From: Gammaproteobacteria bacterium
GTDB lineage: Bacteria > Pseudomonadota > Gammaproteobacteria > Steroidobacterales > Steroidobacteraceae
Assembly (NCBI GenBank): GCA_003156695.1
Contig: PMHN01000152.1
Coordinates: forward strand, 8,125 to 18,149
Direction of reading: 5' to 3'
DNA length: 10,025 bases
Of the stretch, positions 1 through 6,853 are shown piece after piece. How positions within the stretch are numbered: the stretch's first letter is position 1; the number at the start of each line of letters is the position of its first letter. Under the pieces are notes generated by a model. That model searched no databases and was not told where the DNA came from. It saw only the letters and a list, made by a program, of their open reading frames with translations. Both the position numbers and the translations under genes were made by a program.

Positions 1-923
1 CGCAGCGGCGGCACCCGCATGATGAGCACGTTCAGGTGCGCGAGCAGATCGCGGCGCAGCGTCTCCCCGCCCGCGCGCTGCTCGATGCCGGGCTGGCCCG
101 CCGCCAGCAGGCGCGCGCGGAAGGTGAGCGTTTCGGTACCGCCGAGGCGCGTGAACTGCCCTGACTCAAACACGCCCGCGAGCAGGCGCTGCACGCCCGG
201 CGGCAGATCCTCGAGTTCCTGAATGAAGAGCGAGCCGTTGCCCGCCTCCTCCAGCAACCCGGTGATCTTCACGCCTCCGGGTTCCTCGCGCCCGAAGAGC
301 CGCGCCTCTGCATCGGACTCGCGCAGGGTGCTCGCGACCAGCGCGACGAACGGTGCGCTGGCGCGCGGCCCGTGTTCGTGCAGGTAGCGTGCGAAGGCCT
401 CGCGGCCGGAGCCGGATTCACCGACGAGCAGCACCGACGACGGATTGCCGGCAATCTGCTGCAGGTCCGCGCGCAGCTGCTGCATGAGGCGGCTCTTGCC
501 GACCGGCACGGAGAGCGGCGAGCCCAGCAGCTTGCCCGCCTGGCGGTGGCGCCGGCCGGCATCGAGCGCGCGCTCCACGGTGCGCAGCAGCTTCGCCAGC
601 GACAGCGGCTTCTCCACGAAGTCGAAGGCCCCGAGACGCGTGGCCTCCACCGCGGTCTCCACCGTGCTGTGTCCGGACATCATCACCACCGGGCAGCCGT
701 CGGTGGCGCCTACCGACCACTCGCGCAGCAGCGTGATGCCATCGACATCCGGCATCCAGATATCGAGCAGCACGAGGTCGGGGATCTGCCGGGCACGCGA
801 GGCACGGGCCTGCGCGGCGTTGGCGGCAACGTCCACTTCGTAGCCCTCCTCGGAGAGGATCTCCTTCAACAGGCCGCGGATGTCGGCTTCGTCATCAACT
901 ACGAGTATGTGTGAACTGCTCAT
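1..923 (-). CDS. ntrX: NtrX-type response regulator with degenerate sigma-54 AAA+ domain (3' end missing)
   Basis: This is the response regulator partner of the adjacent kinase NtrY. I read 307 codons from the ATG at 923 before the gene leaves the window; NtrX proteins are usually about 450-470 residues, so the rest of the AAA+ domain and the Fis-type helix-turn-helix lie outside. A receiver domain spans about residues 5-118, with acidic pocket D10/D11, phosphoacceptor D54 (LLDIWMPD), S83 and K105. The AAA+ domain starts near residue 145 and is abnormal. Walker A reads GESGSGRE (168-175) with Arg where Lys is expected. LFGRE (209-213) is followed by EPGGVKIT, with no GAFTGA. Walker B reads SLFIQELEDL (231-240) with Gln for the first acid. 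RRDLLAHLNV has His at the second arginine-finger position. The ATG overlaps the ntrY stop as ATGA, indicating translational coupling. Inference: phosphorylation is probably intact, but sigma-54 activation probably is not. Confidence 0.9.
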   Translation of the reverse strand, partial: MSSSHILVVDDEADIRGLLKEILSEEGYEVDVAANAAQARASRARQIPDLVLLDIWMPDVDGITLLREWSVGATDGCPVVMMSGHSTVETAVEATRLGAFDFVEKPLSLAKLLRTVERALDAGRRHRQAGKLLGSPLSVPVGKSRLMQQLRADLQQIAGNPSSVLLVGESGSGREAFARYLHEHGPRASAPFVALVASTLRESDAEARLFGREEPGGVKITGLLEEAGNGSLFIQELEDLPPGVQRLLAGVFESGQFTRLGGTETLTFRARLLAAGQPGIEQRAGGETLRRDLLAHLNVLIMRVPPL

Positions 924-3175
924 GCTCTTTCCCTCCGCAACTGGTCCCGCCGCTCGCGTGCGCCGACGGCGGCGGAGCGGGTGCTGTCTATCACCGGCAG
1001 CACGACACGCACGCGCGCGCCGCCCTGCGGGCGGTTGTCGGCGTCAATTCGCCCGCCGTGCTCTTCGACGATCTTTTTGACGATTGCGAGCCCGAGGCCC
1101 GTGCCCTTGGGCTTGCTGGTCACGTACGGGTCGAACACCCGCCCGAGGAGTTCGCGCTGGAACCCCGGTCCATTGTCACACACGGCGACCTCCGCATACG
1201 CCGCCTCGGGCGTGACTTCAAAGCGAGTCGCGATCTCCACCAGCGGCTCGGCGACTCCGTCAAGCGCTTCCAGGGCGTTGGTGAGCAGGTTGTTGAGAAT
1301 CTGCCGCACCCGGCCGCGGTCGGCCTCGATGCCTTCCAGGGCGACATCCAGATCGAGCCGGATGCGGGCGCGCGGATCCTGCGAGCGATACAGATCCGCG
1401 ACCTCGGTAACGAGCTGGTTCAGGCTGAAACGGGTGATGTGCATCTCCGGGGCACGCGCGTACTCGCTGAAGGCGTTCACCATCTGCTGCATGCTCTGCA
1501 CCTGCTGCACGATGGTGCGCGTGCCGCGCTCGAGAATCTCCGCATCACCCGCGCTCATGCCGGCCATGAGGCGCCGCCGCATGCGTTCCGCGGACAGCTG
1601 GATGGGAGTGAGGGGATTCTTGATTTCGTGCGCCAGGCGTCGCGCCACCTCGCCCCAGGCGGCATCGCGCTGCGCCTGCAGGAGCGCCGTGATGTCATCG
1701 AACACGATGACGAACCCCATGTCGGAATCCTCGCCCGGCAGCGCCGTGCACGCGCACATGAGCGTGCGCCGCCCGTTGCCTGAATCCAGATCGATCTGCT
1801 CGCGCCACTCCTCGCGGCCGCCGGCGAAGCGCACCGCGAGGGCCGCGACGAACTGCCCCAGCCGCTCGTTGCCGGCGGCCAGTTCCGGCAGCGCGTGCCC
1901 GGTGGCCGCCGACAGATCGCCACCGAGAATCGCCCCCGCCGCCTCGTTCGCCATGCGCACCGTCATGTTGTGATCGATGGCCAGGACCCCGGTGGACAGG
2001 CGCGCGAGGATGATGGCGAGGCGCTCGCGCTCGCGCTCCACGGCCTGTTGACTGTGGGTCGCTTCGGCACGCGCGCGCCGCAGCCGCTTGGTCATGTCGT
2101 TGAAGGAGTGCACGAGAAAACCCATCTCGTCGCGCGACGGCAGTGGCAGGCGCGTGGCGAAATCGCCCTTGCCGACGGCGCGGGTGCCGGCGATGAGATC
2201 CTGCACCGGGCGCACCAGGCGTTGCGCCGAGTAGATGGCGCCGTAGATGGCGGCCAGCATCGACAACAGCAGCACCAGCGTGAGTGTGAGACGGAAGCTG
2301 TCCTTCAGCGGCTCGCGGATCGCGGCCAGATCCCCGTACTCGTTGTAGGAGCTCTGCACCGCTTCGGAGAGCGCCGCGAGTTGCGCCGGCACCGGGTAGA
2401 TCGCCACCACAAAACGCGGCTCACGGCTGCCCGGGTCCCCGAGCGCCGCGGCGGTGCGGATGAGGTAGCGCCCGTCAGACTGCGGCTCGAGGCTCACGTA
2501 CGGCAGGTGCTGCTCCACCTGCCGCACGAGATCGGCGGGCGGCTGCGTCGGCAGGCTGTCGAGCGGATTCTCCAGGCTCGCCGCCAGAATGCGTTCATGC
2601 GTACCGAAGAGCGCAATTTCCAGCGCCTCACTGACGCGCCGCTCCGCATCGAGCTTCGCCTGCACCTCGCCGGGTGTTGCGGCGGCGAGCGTCGCGGCCA
2701 GCGCCACGGTGCGGTGCGAATACTCGCGCATGCGCAGGTCGAGCGCCGCGCGCGACAACCCCAGGGCGTCGCTCAGACCCTGCTTCACCTCCACCTTGAA
2801 CCAGCTGTCGATGCCCTGGTTGATGAACTGCAGCGACGACAGGTACACGATCAGCAGCGGCGCGATCACCAGTCCGCCGAAAATGCCGACGGTGCGCGCG
2901 GTGAGGCGCGAGCCCGGCACGTGCGCGCGGTAGTCGCGCACCAGTCGCCAGATCTTGCGCGTCAGCAGCACAGTCAGGGCCAGCACGCCGCACACGTCGA
3001 TCCCGAGGATCCACAACTGCAGCCGCCCGAACGCGGCGGAGTTCTGCACGCTCTTGGCGAGGAGGCCGAACGCGCCGAACCCGATGGCGCACCACAGCAG
3101 CACCTGCCCGACGGCAATCCAGCGCAGGCCCCGCGGCGGTCGCCCGCTTATACGGGCAGCGACCATGTGTACCAC
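920..3175 (-). CDS. ntrY: NtrY-type membrane sensor histidine kinase
   Basis: NtrY is an inner-membrane kinase that autophosphorylates on His and passes the phosphate to NtrX; in other bacteria the pair responds to nitrogen or redox/respiratory cues. The 751-residue length fits the family. Hydrophobic segments lie near residues 19-40, 54-72 and 95-113, then a periplasmic region of about 180 residues, then a fourth segment near 294-315. A HAMP linker follows (about 318-370), then a PAS-like region (about 385-495). The H-box is RRLAHEIKNPLTP with H516. The ATPase has an N-box around N633, G1 DNGPGF (667-672) and G2 GTGLGL (691-696), so all catalytic motifs are present. The longest frame starts at GTG 3175. 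An ATG three codons in (3166) is equally plausible, and neither has a good Shine-Dalgarno. The start lies inside the end of the DUF4390 gene, and the TGA overlaps the ntrX ATG by 4 nt. Confidence 0.93.
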   Translation of the reverse strand: MVHMVAARISGRPPRGLRWIAVGQVLLWCAIGFGAFGLLAKSVQNSAAFGRLQLWILGIDVCGVLALTVLLTRKIWRLVRDYRAHVPGSRLTARTVGIFGGLVIAPLLIVYLSSLQFINQGIDSWFKVEVKQGLSDALGLSRAALDLRMREYSHRTVALAATLAAATPGEVQAKLDAERRVSEALEIALFGTHERILAASLENPLDSLPTQPPADLVRQVEQHLPYVSLEPQSDGRYLIRTAAALGDPGSREPRFVVAIYPVPAQLAALSEAVQSSYNEYGDLAAIREPLKDSFRLTLTLVLLLSMLAAIYGAIYSAQRLVRPVQDLIAGTRAVGKGDFATRLPLPSRDEMGFLVHSFNDMTKRLRRARAEATHSQQAVERERERLAIILARLSTGVLAIDHNMTVRMANEAAGAILGGDLSAATGHALPELAAGNERLGQFVAALAVRFAGGREEWREQIDLDSGNGRRTLMCACTALPGEDSDMGFVIVFDDITALLQAQRDAAWGEVARRLAHEIKNPLTPIQLSAERMRRRLMAGMSAGDAEILERGTRTIVQQVQSMQQMVNAFSEYARAPEMHITRFSLNQLVTEVADLYRSQDPRARIRLDLDVALEGIEADRGRVRQILNNLLTNALEALDGVAEPLVEIATRFEVTPEAAYAEVAVCDNGPGFQRELLGRVFDPYVTSKPKGTGLGLAIVKKIVEEHGGRIDADNRPQGGARVRVVLPVIDSTRSAAVGARERRDQLRRERA

Positions 3176-3711
3176 TCACTCACACGAGCCCAGTCATCGG
3201 TCCAGAAGAGGATGGCGCGCAGTGATGCCGGCAGGTGGCCACGGCGCACCCCGGCGCGCACGTTGATGGTGTAGCTGCCACCGTCGAGCTGCGGTTCAAC
3301 GAGTATCGGCCAGGCGTCCACCTTGCCGAGGTATTCAATCGCCTCCTCGAGTGTTGGAAAGGTCACCTGATCGCCGCTGCGGGTGTCGCGCACTACGTAG
3401 CGGTCGCTCACCGCGTGATACGTCAGTTCCCGGCGCAGCGTCAGGTCCACGACGTTGGCGTTGAACCAGAAGTGGCGCTCGCGATCCACGCGCGCGTCCA
3501 GATCGAAGGTGAGTGTGATGCCGTCATGCAGTGCATCGCGGATTGCCGGGTTGTCCGGGTATTCCACCCGCGCGTGCAGCAGGAACACCCCCTTGTCGAT
3601 GTTGACGTATGCGGATCGCACCTCGAGTACGCCGTCGAGCGCATCGCCGAGGGCGAGACCCGACGCGGCCAGCGCGAGGCTCAGGAGGATGGCGCGATGC
3701 AGGCGTAGCAT
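3148..3711 (-). CDS. DUF4390 family secreted protein
   Basis: I recognise this 187-residue protein as DUF4390, a proteobacterial family with no assigned function that is commonly found beside ntrY. Residues 1-23 look like a Sec signal peptide: positively charged LRLHR, a hydrophobic run ILLSLALAASGLAL, then likely cleavage near GDA. There is no lipobox Cys and no further membrane segment, so a periplasmic location is predicted. The mature part looks beta-rich. It has an acidic TFDLDARVDRERHFWF stretch (68-83) and a Trp/Tyr-rich C-terminus with FWTDDW (169-174) and SEWYTWSL (178-185), the family's typical ending. It starts at ATG 3711, 52 nt after the rsmB stop, without a clear Shine-Dalgarno. 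Its end overlaps ntrY by 28 nt (19 nt if ntrY starts at 3166). A periplasmic partner of NtrY is an inference from this overlap alone. Confidence 0.85.
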   Translation of the reverse strand: MLRLHRAILLSLALAASGLALGDALDGVLEVRSAYVNIDKGVFLLHARVEYPDNPAIRDALHDGITLTFDLDARVDRERHFWFNANVVDLTLRRELTYHAVSDRYVVRDTRSGDQVTFPTLEEAIEYLGKVDAWPILVEPQLDGGSYTINVRAGVRRGHLPASLRAILFWTDDWARVSEWYTWSLPV

Positions 3712-3763
3712 GGATACAACAACCGGGCGTCAACGGGATACGCGACCGGCGGTGGCTTGCGCC

Positions 3764-5104
3764 TCAGGCTCCGGTCGTTGTCTTTTCGAGACAAGCATAA
3801 TAGAAGCCATCCGTTCCCGCGTCTGCCCCCGGCAGAAGCTGCACGCCCGGCGTTCGGTCCTTCCCCCCGGGGGCGAGGTCAGCGGCCGGCGGCATTCGGG
3901 CGAGGCGCATGACAGGAACCGCGGCCAGCAGCCGCTCGACCACGGCTTCGTTCTCTTCCGGCAGCACCGAGCAGGTGCAATAGACCAGCCGTCCCCCCGG
4001 GGCGAGCATGCCGGCTGCCGCCTTGAGGATCGCAAGCTGTCCGGCAGCGAGCTGGGTAACATCCCCGGGGCGACGCAGGAGCTTGATGTCGGGGTGCCGG
4101 CGGATCACCCCCGTGGAAGAACAGGCGGCGTCCACGAGAATGCGGTCAAAGGGACGACCGTCCCAGAAACTCTCCGGCTTGCTCACATCGGCAACCACCA
4201 GCGTGGCTGTCCGCCCGAGCCGTTTGAGGTTCTCATCGATCCGCGCAACGCGCGCGGCATCGATGTCGACCGCCGTGACCGTCACGCCAGGAGGCGCGCG
4301 CTCGAGCAAGTGTCCGGTCTTTCCGCCCGGCGCGGCACAGGCATCCAGCACGCGCATTTCCGGGCGCATATCCAGCAGTCGCGGGGCCAGCTGGGCACCC
4401 GCGTCCTGCACGGACACCAGCCCTTGCGAGAATCCAGGAAGGGCCGATACGGATAGTGGCTGATTCAAAGTGATCACAGAATCTAACCATTGTGCCGCTG
4501 ACGCTTCAATCCCGGCCGCTGACAACTGATCGAGGTACTGCGAAGCGGAGGTCCTGGACAGATCAAGCCGCAGCGTCATGGGCGGGTGAGCATTGTTCGC
4601 CGCGAGCATGGCTGCGCACTCGTTCGGCCATGCTGAGTGCAGTCTCTCCACGAGCCACCTGGGGTGCGCGGTGCGGGCCGGTTCGCCCTGGTCAATGCGC
4701 GCGAAGAGCTGCGCGCGCTCGCGCACGAAACGGCGCAGTACCGCGTTCACGAAGCCAGTGGCCCGCTCGGACTTTAGAATCCGCGCGGCATCGACCGCCG
4801 CGTGCACAGTCGCCTCGGGCGCGTTGCGGGAATACTCGACCTGGTGAGCGGCGACGGCCAGCAACGCACCTACCGGCGGGGACACCTCCGAGGCTCTTGC
4901 GAGCAGCGATTCGACGGCGGGCGCGAGCCGCAGGTACCAGCGGATCGTGCCGAGAGTAATGGCGCGGACCGCGGCCCGGTCGGCAGATGCATCGAACGCG
5001 CCCAGGGCCACATCGGCCGAACGGCCGCCCGAGATCACCGCGTCGAGTGCCTGCGCGGCGCCGGCCAACCCCGAGGCGCCGGGGGCCCACGGCGATCTAG
5101 CCAA
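3764..5104 (-). CDS. rsmB: 16S rRNA (cytosine-967-C5)-methyltransferase RsmB
   Basis: RsmB (Sun/Fmu) transfers a methyl group from S-adenosylmethionine to C967 (E. coli numbering) of 16S rRNA in the cytoplasm. The 446-residue length is normal. An N-terminal NusB-like helical domain spans about residues 12-135, followed by the Rossmann methyltransferase domain. SAM motif I is DACAAPGGKT (254-263). Motif IV is DAACSSTGVIRRHPDIK with C328. Motif VI is YCTCSVLPEEN with C378, the expected nucleophile. Motif IV normally reads DAPCSGTG, so Pro to Ala and Gly to Ser are mild oddities. The only upstream in-frame start that keeps the family N-terminus (AAQALDAV) is TTG at 5104, which overlaps the fmt stop by 8 nt. 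This suggests coupled translation from fmt. It lies between fmt and the DUF4390 gene in the leftward unit. Confidence 0.96.
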   Translation of the reverse strand: MARSPWAPGASGLAGAAQALDAVISGGRSADVALGAFDASADRAAVRAITLGTIRWYLRLAPAVESLLARASEVSPPVGALLAVAAHQVEYSRNAPEATVHAAVDAARILKSERATGFVNAVLRRFVRERAQLFARIDQGEPARTAHPRWLVERLHSAWPNECAAMLAANNAHPPMTLRLDLSRTSASQYLDQLSAAGIEASAAQWLDSVITLNQPLSVSALPGFSQGLVSVQDAGAQLAPRLLDMRPEMRVLDACAAPGGKTGHLLERAPPGVTVTAVDIDAARVARIDENLKRLGRTATLVVADVSKPESFWDGRPFDRILVDAACSSTGVIRRHPDIKLLRRPGDVTQLAAGQLAILKAAAGMLAPGGRLVYCTCSVLPEENEAVVERLLAAVPVMRLARMPPAADLAPGGKDRTPGVQLLPGADAGTDGFYYACLEKTTTGA

Positions 5105-6044
5105 GGCGGCGCCCCACGAGGGTCAGGCCGTGCGAGAAATCCCGCACCGGCACCGGCCGGCGTCCCGGTCGCTGCACGTGCGTAACGGCGAGCGTTCCGA
5201 CACCGCAGGCGACCCGCATAAAATCGTCCTGAACAGAGATAATCGACCCAGGATCGGCGCTTTTTGAGACATTTGGCGGCTCATACAACGAAGATTCTGC
5301 GCGGGCGGCGAAAATCCTCAGCTGCTCACCCTCGAGGGTCGTCTCGGCCACCGGCCAGGGGTTGAAGGCCCGCACCTGCCGCTCGATGCCAGGAGCGTCG
5401 CGCTGCCAGTCAATGCGGCTTTCCGCTTTGTCGATCTTGGCCGCGTAAGTGACCCCGGCCTGGGGCTGCGGCACGCCGGTGAGTGAGCCACGTTGCATTC
5501 CGTCGAGCGCAGTCATGAGCGCAGTGGCCCCGAGCACGGACAACTCATCGTGCAGGCGACCGCCCGTGTGCTCGGGCGAGATCGCGCACTGCCGCTGCAG
5601 CAGCACGGGCCCCGTGTCCAGACCGGCGTCCATCTGCATGATGGTGATGCCGGTTTGTGTGTCCCCCGCGAGGATCGCGCGCTGAATGGGCGCCGCCCCG
5701 CGCCAGCGCGGCAGAAGCGATGCGTGAATGTTGACGCAACCCAGGCGCGGCAGGCGCAGGACTTCCGCCGGCAGAATCACCCCGTAAGCAACCACCACCA
5801 GCACGTCCGGATTCCAGGCCGCGAGTTGCGCACGCCCCGCTTCACCCTTAAGTGACTGCGGTTGCGCGAGCGGCAGATGCGCGGCCAGCGCCGCTGCTTT
5901 TACCGGGCCGGCGGTGAGTTTGCGACCGCGGCCATGCGGGCGGTCGGGCTGCGTGAGGACCCCGACCACCTGGTGATGTGTGGTGAGCGCTGCGAGCGCA
6001 GGCAGCGCGAATTCCGGCGTGCCGGCAAAGGCGACGCGCAACAC
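5097..6044 (-). CDS. fmt: Methionyl-tRNA formyltransferase
   Basis: Fmt formylates initiator Met-tRNA using 10-formyltetrahydrofolate, the step that Def later reverses on the nascent protein. The product is 315 residues, the family norm. The N-terminal catalytic domain begins LRVAFAGTPEFALPAL. The catalytic triad is N105 and H107 (CVNIHASLLPRWRGAAPI) with D143 (MDAGLDTGPVLLQ), matching E. coli N106/H108/D144. A C-terminal OB-like tRNA-binding domain follows from about residue 205 (ESRIDWQRDA, VRAFNPWP). I chose GTG at 6044 because it gives the standard MLRVAFAGTP start and has an AGG 6 nt upstream. The frame stays open to 6329, but that extension is Arg/Ala-rich, overlaps def and crosses two hairpins, so it is not coding. 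The TAG stop at 5097-5099 lies inside the start of rsmB. Confidence 0.97.
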   Translation of the reverse strand: MLRVAFAGTPEFALPALAALTTHHQVVGVLTQPDRPHGRGRKLTAGPVKAAALAAHLPLAQPQSLKGEAGRAQLAAWNPDVLVVVAYGVILPAEVLRLPRLGCVNIHASLLPRWRGAAPIQRAILAGDTQTGITIMQMDAGLDTGPVLLQRQCAISPEHTGGRLHDELSVLGATALMTALDGMQRGSLTGVPQPQAGVTYAAKIDKAESRIDWQRDAPGIERQVRAFNPWPVAETTLEGEQLRIFAARAESSLYEPPNVSKSADPGSIISVQDDFMRVACGVGTLAVTHVQRPGRRPVPVRDFSHGLTLVGRRLG

Positions 6045-6089
6045 TACCAGCCTGTCGGACCAGCCGACCCAAGAACCTGGCAATGAGCA

Positions 6090-6117
6090 GCCGGCAAAAG
6101 CCGCGCCTTTTGCCGGC
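6090..6117. repeat. Perfect 11-bp inverted repeat in the def-fmt gap
   Basis: The arm GCCGGCAAAAG (6090-6100) is exactly repeated in inverted form as CTTTTGCCGGC (6107-6117), around the 6-nt loop CCGCGC. It starts 46 nt upstream of the fmt start on the minus-strand transcript. No run of T follows on either strand, so it is not a classical terminator. It could be an mRNA structure or processing site in the fmt leader; function unknown. Confidence 0.6.
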
Positions 6118-6135
6118 GGAAACGCAGCCGCGGTC

Positions 6136-6163
6136 GGAAAAAGCGCTGCAGGCGACTTTTTCC
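6136..6163 (-). terminator. Hairpin after def, possible weak intrinsic terminator
   Basis: Read on the minus strand just after the def stop, GGAAAAAG-T-CGC, loop CTGCA, GCG-CTTTTTCC folds into an 11-bp stem with one bulged T. The GC core is short. The five T residues pair with an upstream A run, a layout seen in bidirectional intrinsic terminators. It begins 6 nt past the def TAA. It may trim or attenuate the def transcript before fmt; full termination would require a separate fmt promoter, and I saw no convincing one. Confidence 0.45.
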
Positions 6164-6169
6164 CATCGA

Positions 6170-6715
6170 TTAGTACGCGCGGCGCGCGCCGGCAGCGCCC
6201 GCCGCAGGCCGCGACCCGCGCTCGCGGCGCTCCTTTTCGAGCTTCTTGCGAATGCGCTCGCGCTTGAGGTCCGACAGGTAGTCCACGAACAGCTTGCCTT
6301 CCAGGTGATCCATCTCGTGCTGGATGCACACCGCAAGAATGTCCTCGTAGTCGCGCTCGAACTGCCTGCCCTTACGGTCGTGCGAACGCACGCGCACCTT
6401 CGCCGATCGCTTCACGTCGTCGAAAATCCCGGGGACCGAGAGGCAGCCTTCCTCGCTGCTCGCTTCGCCCTCGCGCGCGATGATCTGCGGGTTGATGAGC
6501 GTCAGCGGCCGGTCGTGCTCCTTGGAAACGTCGATGACGATGACGCGCTGATGTACGTCCACCTGGGTGGCCGCAAGGCCGATGCCGGGAGCTGCGTACA
6601 TGGTCTGCAGCAGGTCGTCGATGAGCCTCCCCAACGCCGCATCGAAGCGGGTCACGGGCTCGGCACGGGTGCGCAGGCGCGGATCGGGGAATTCGAGGAT
6701 GGTTCTTAAGGCCAT
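6170..6715 (-). CDS. def: Peptide deformylase
   Basis: Def is a metalloenzyme (usually Fe2+) that removes the formyl group from the N-terminal methionine of nascent proteins at the ribosome. The product is 181 residues. All three family motifs are present: GIGLAATQ (44-51), EEGCLSVP (88-95) with metal ligand C91, and QHEMDHLEG (132-140) with ligands H133 and H137 and catalytic E134. The C-terminal tail from about residue 150 is strongly basic ([16 protein letters not shown]), then Ala/Gly-rich, slightly longer than the E. coli enzyme; basic C-terminal helices in Def contact the ribosome. Start ATG 6715 gives [15 protein letters not shown], the typical N-terminus, with AGGA just upstream; the frame runs on to 6760 but adds nothing family-like. 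It is the first gene of the leftward unit, divergent from the LysM gene. Confidence 0.98.
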   Translation of the reverse strand: MALRTILEFPDPRLRTRAEPVTRFDAALGRLIDDLLQTMYAAPGIGLAATQVDVHQRVIVIDVSKEHDRPLTLINPQIIAREGEASSEEGCLSVPGIFDDVKRSAKVRVRSHDRKGRQFERDYEDILAVCIQHEMDHLEGKLFVDYLSDLKRERIRKKLEKERRERGSRPAAGAAGARRAY

Positions 6716-6853
6716 GGTCCTGCCTGATATGGGGGCGCCGCCAGCCGTGATCCAGCGCACAAACTTGACATTAATTCGTACGGGCAGCGGCGGCGTGCCA
6801 GTATAACAATTAGAATTTCGGGTGCGGGTTGTGTGGCCCGCCGAGGAGTGGAG
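6716..6853. promoter_or_regulatory. Divergent promoter region between def and the LysM gene
   Basis: This spacer must hold the promoters of both units and has an AT-rich patch (about 6761-6817) within otherwise GC-rich DNA. A perfect TTGACA lies at 6765-6770 on the plus strand, but no -10-like hexamer sits 16-18 bp downstream of it. A -10-like TATAAC at 6802-6807 (plus) would start transcription about 40 nt before the LysM gene. The same bases read as TATACT on the minus strand (6805-6800), so one site could serve both directions. No operator repeat was recognised. The region is secure as an intergenic spacer; the individual promoter elements are tentative. Confidence 0.45.
6843..6848 (+). 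promoter_or_regulatory. Shine-Dalgarno of the LysM gene
   Basis: GAGGAG is spaced 5 nt from ATG 6854. This decides the start against the GTG at 6833, whose seven extra residues would precede a well-formed lipoprotein signal peptide. Confidence 0.8.

Noticed and set aside
372..914. Plus-strand open frames of 180 and 132 codons opposite ntrX
   Set aside because: Shadow frames: the minus strand here encodes an intact receiver and AAA+ domain that reads through the window edge.
1895..3274. Long plus-strand open frame (459 codons) opposite ntrY, and similar ones at 911-1783 and 3455-4456
   Set aside because: They are rich in Arg, His, Ala and Gln with no recognisable domain, and lie opposite genes with clear catalytic motifs; high-GC DNA gives long antisense frames by chance.
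6045..6329. N-terminal extension of Fmt by about 95 codons
   Set aside because: It overlaps def, crosses two hairpins, is Arg/Ala-rich, and precedes a GTG giving the canonical MLRVAFAGTP start.
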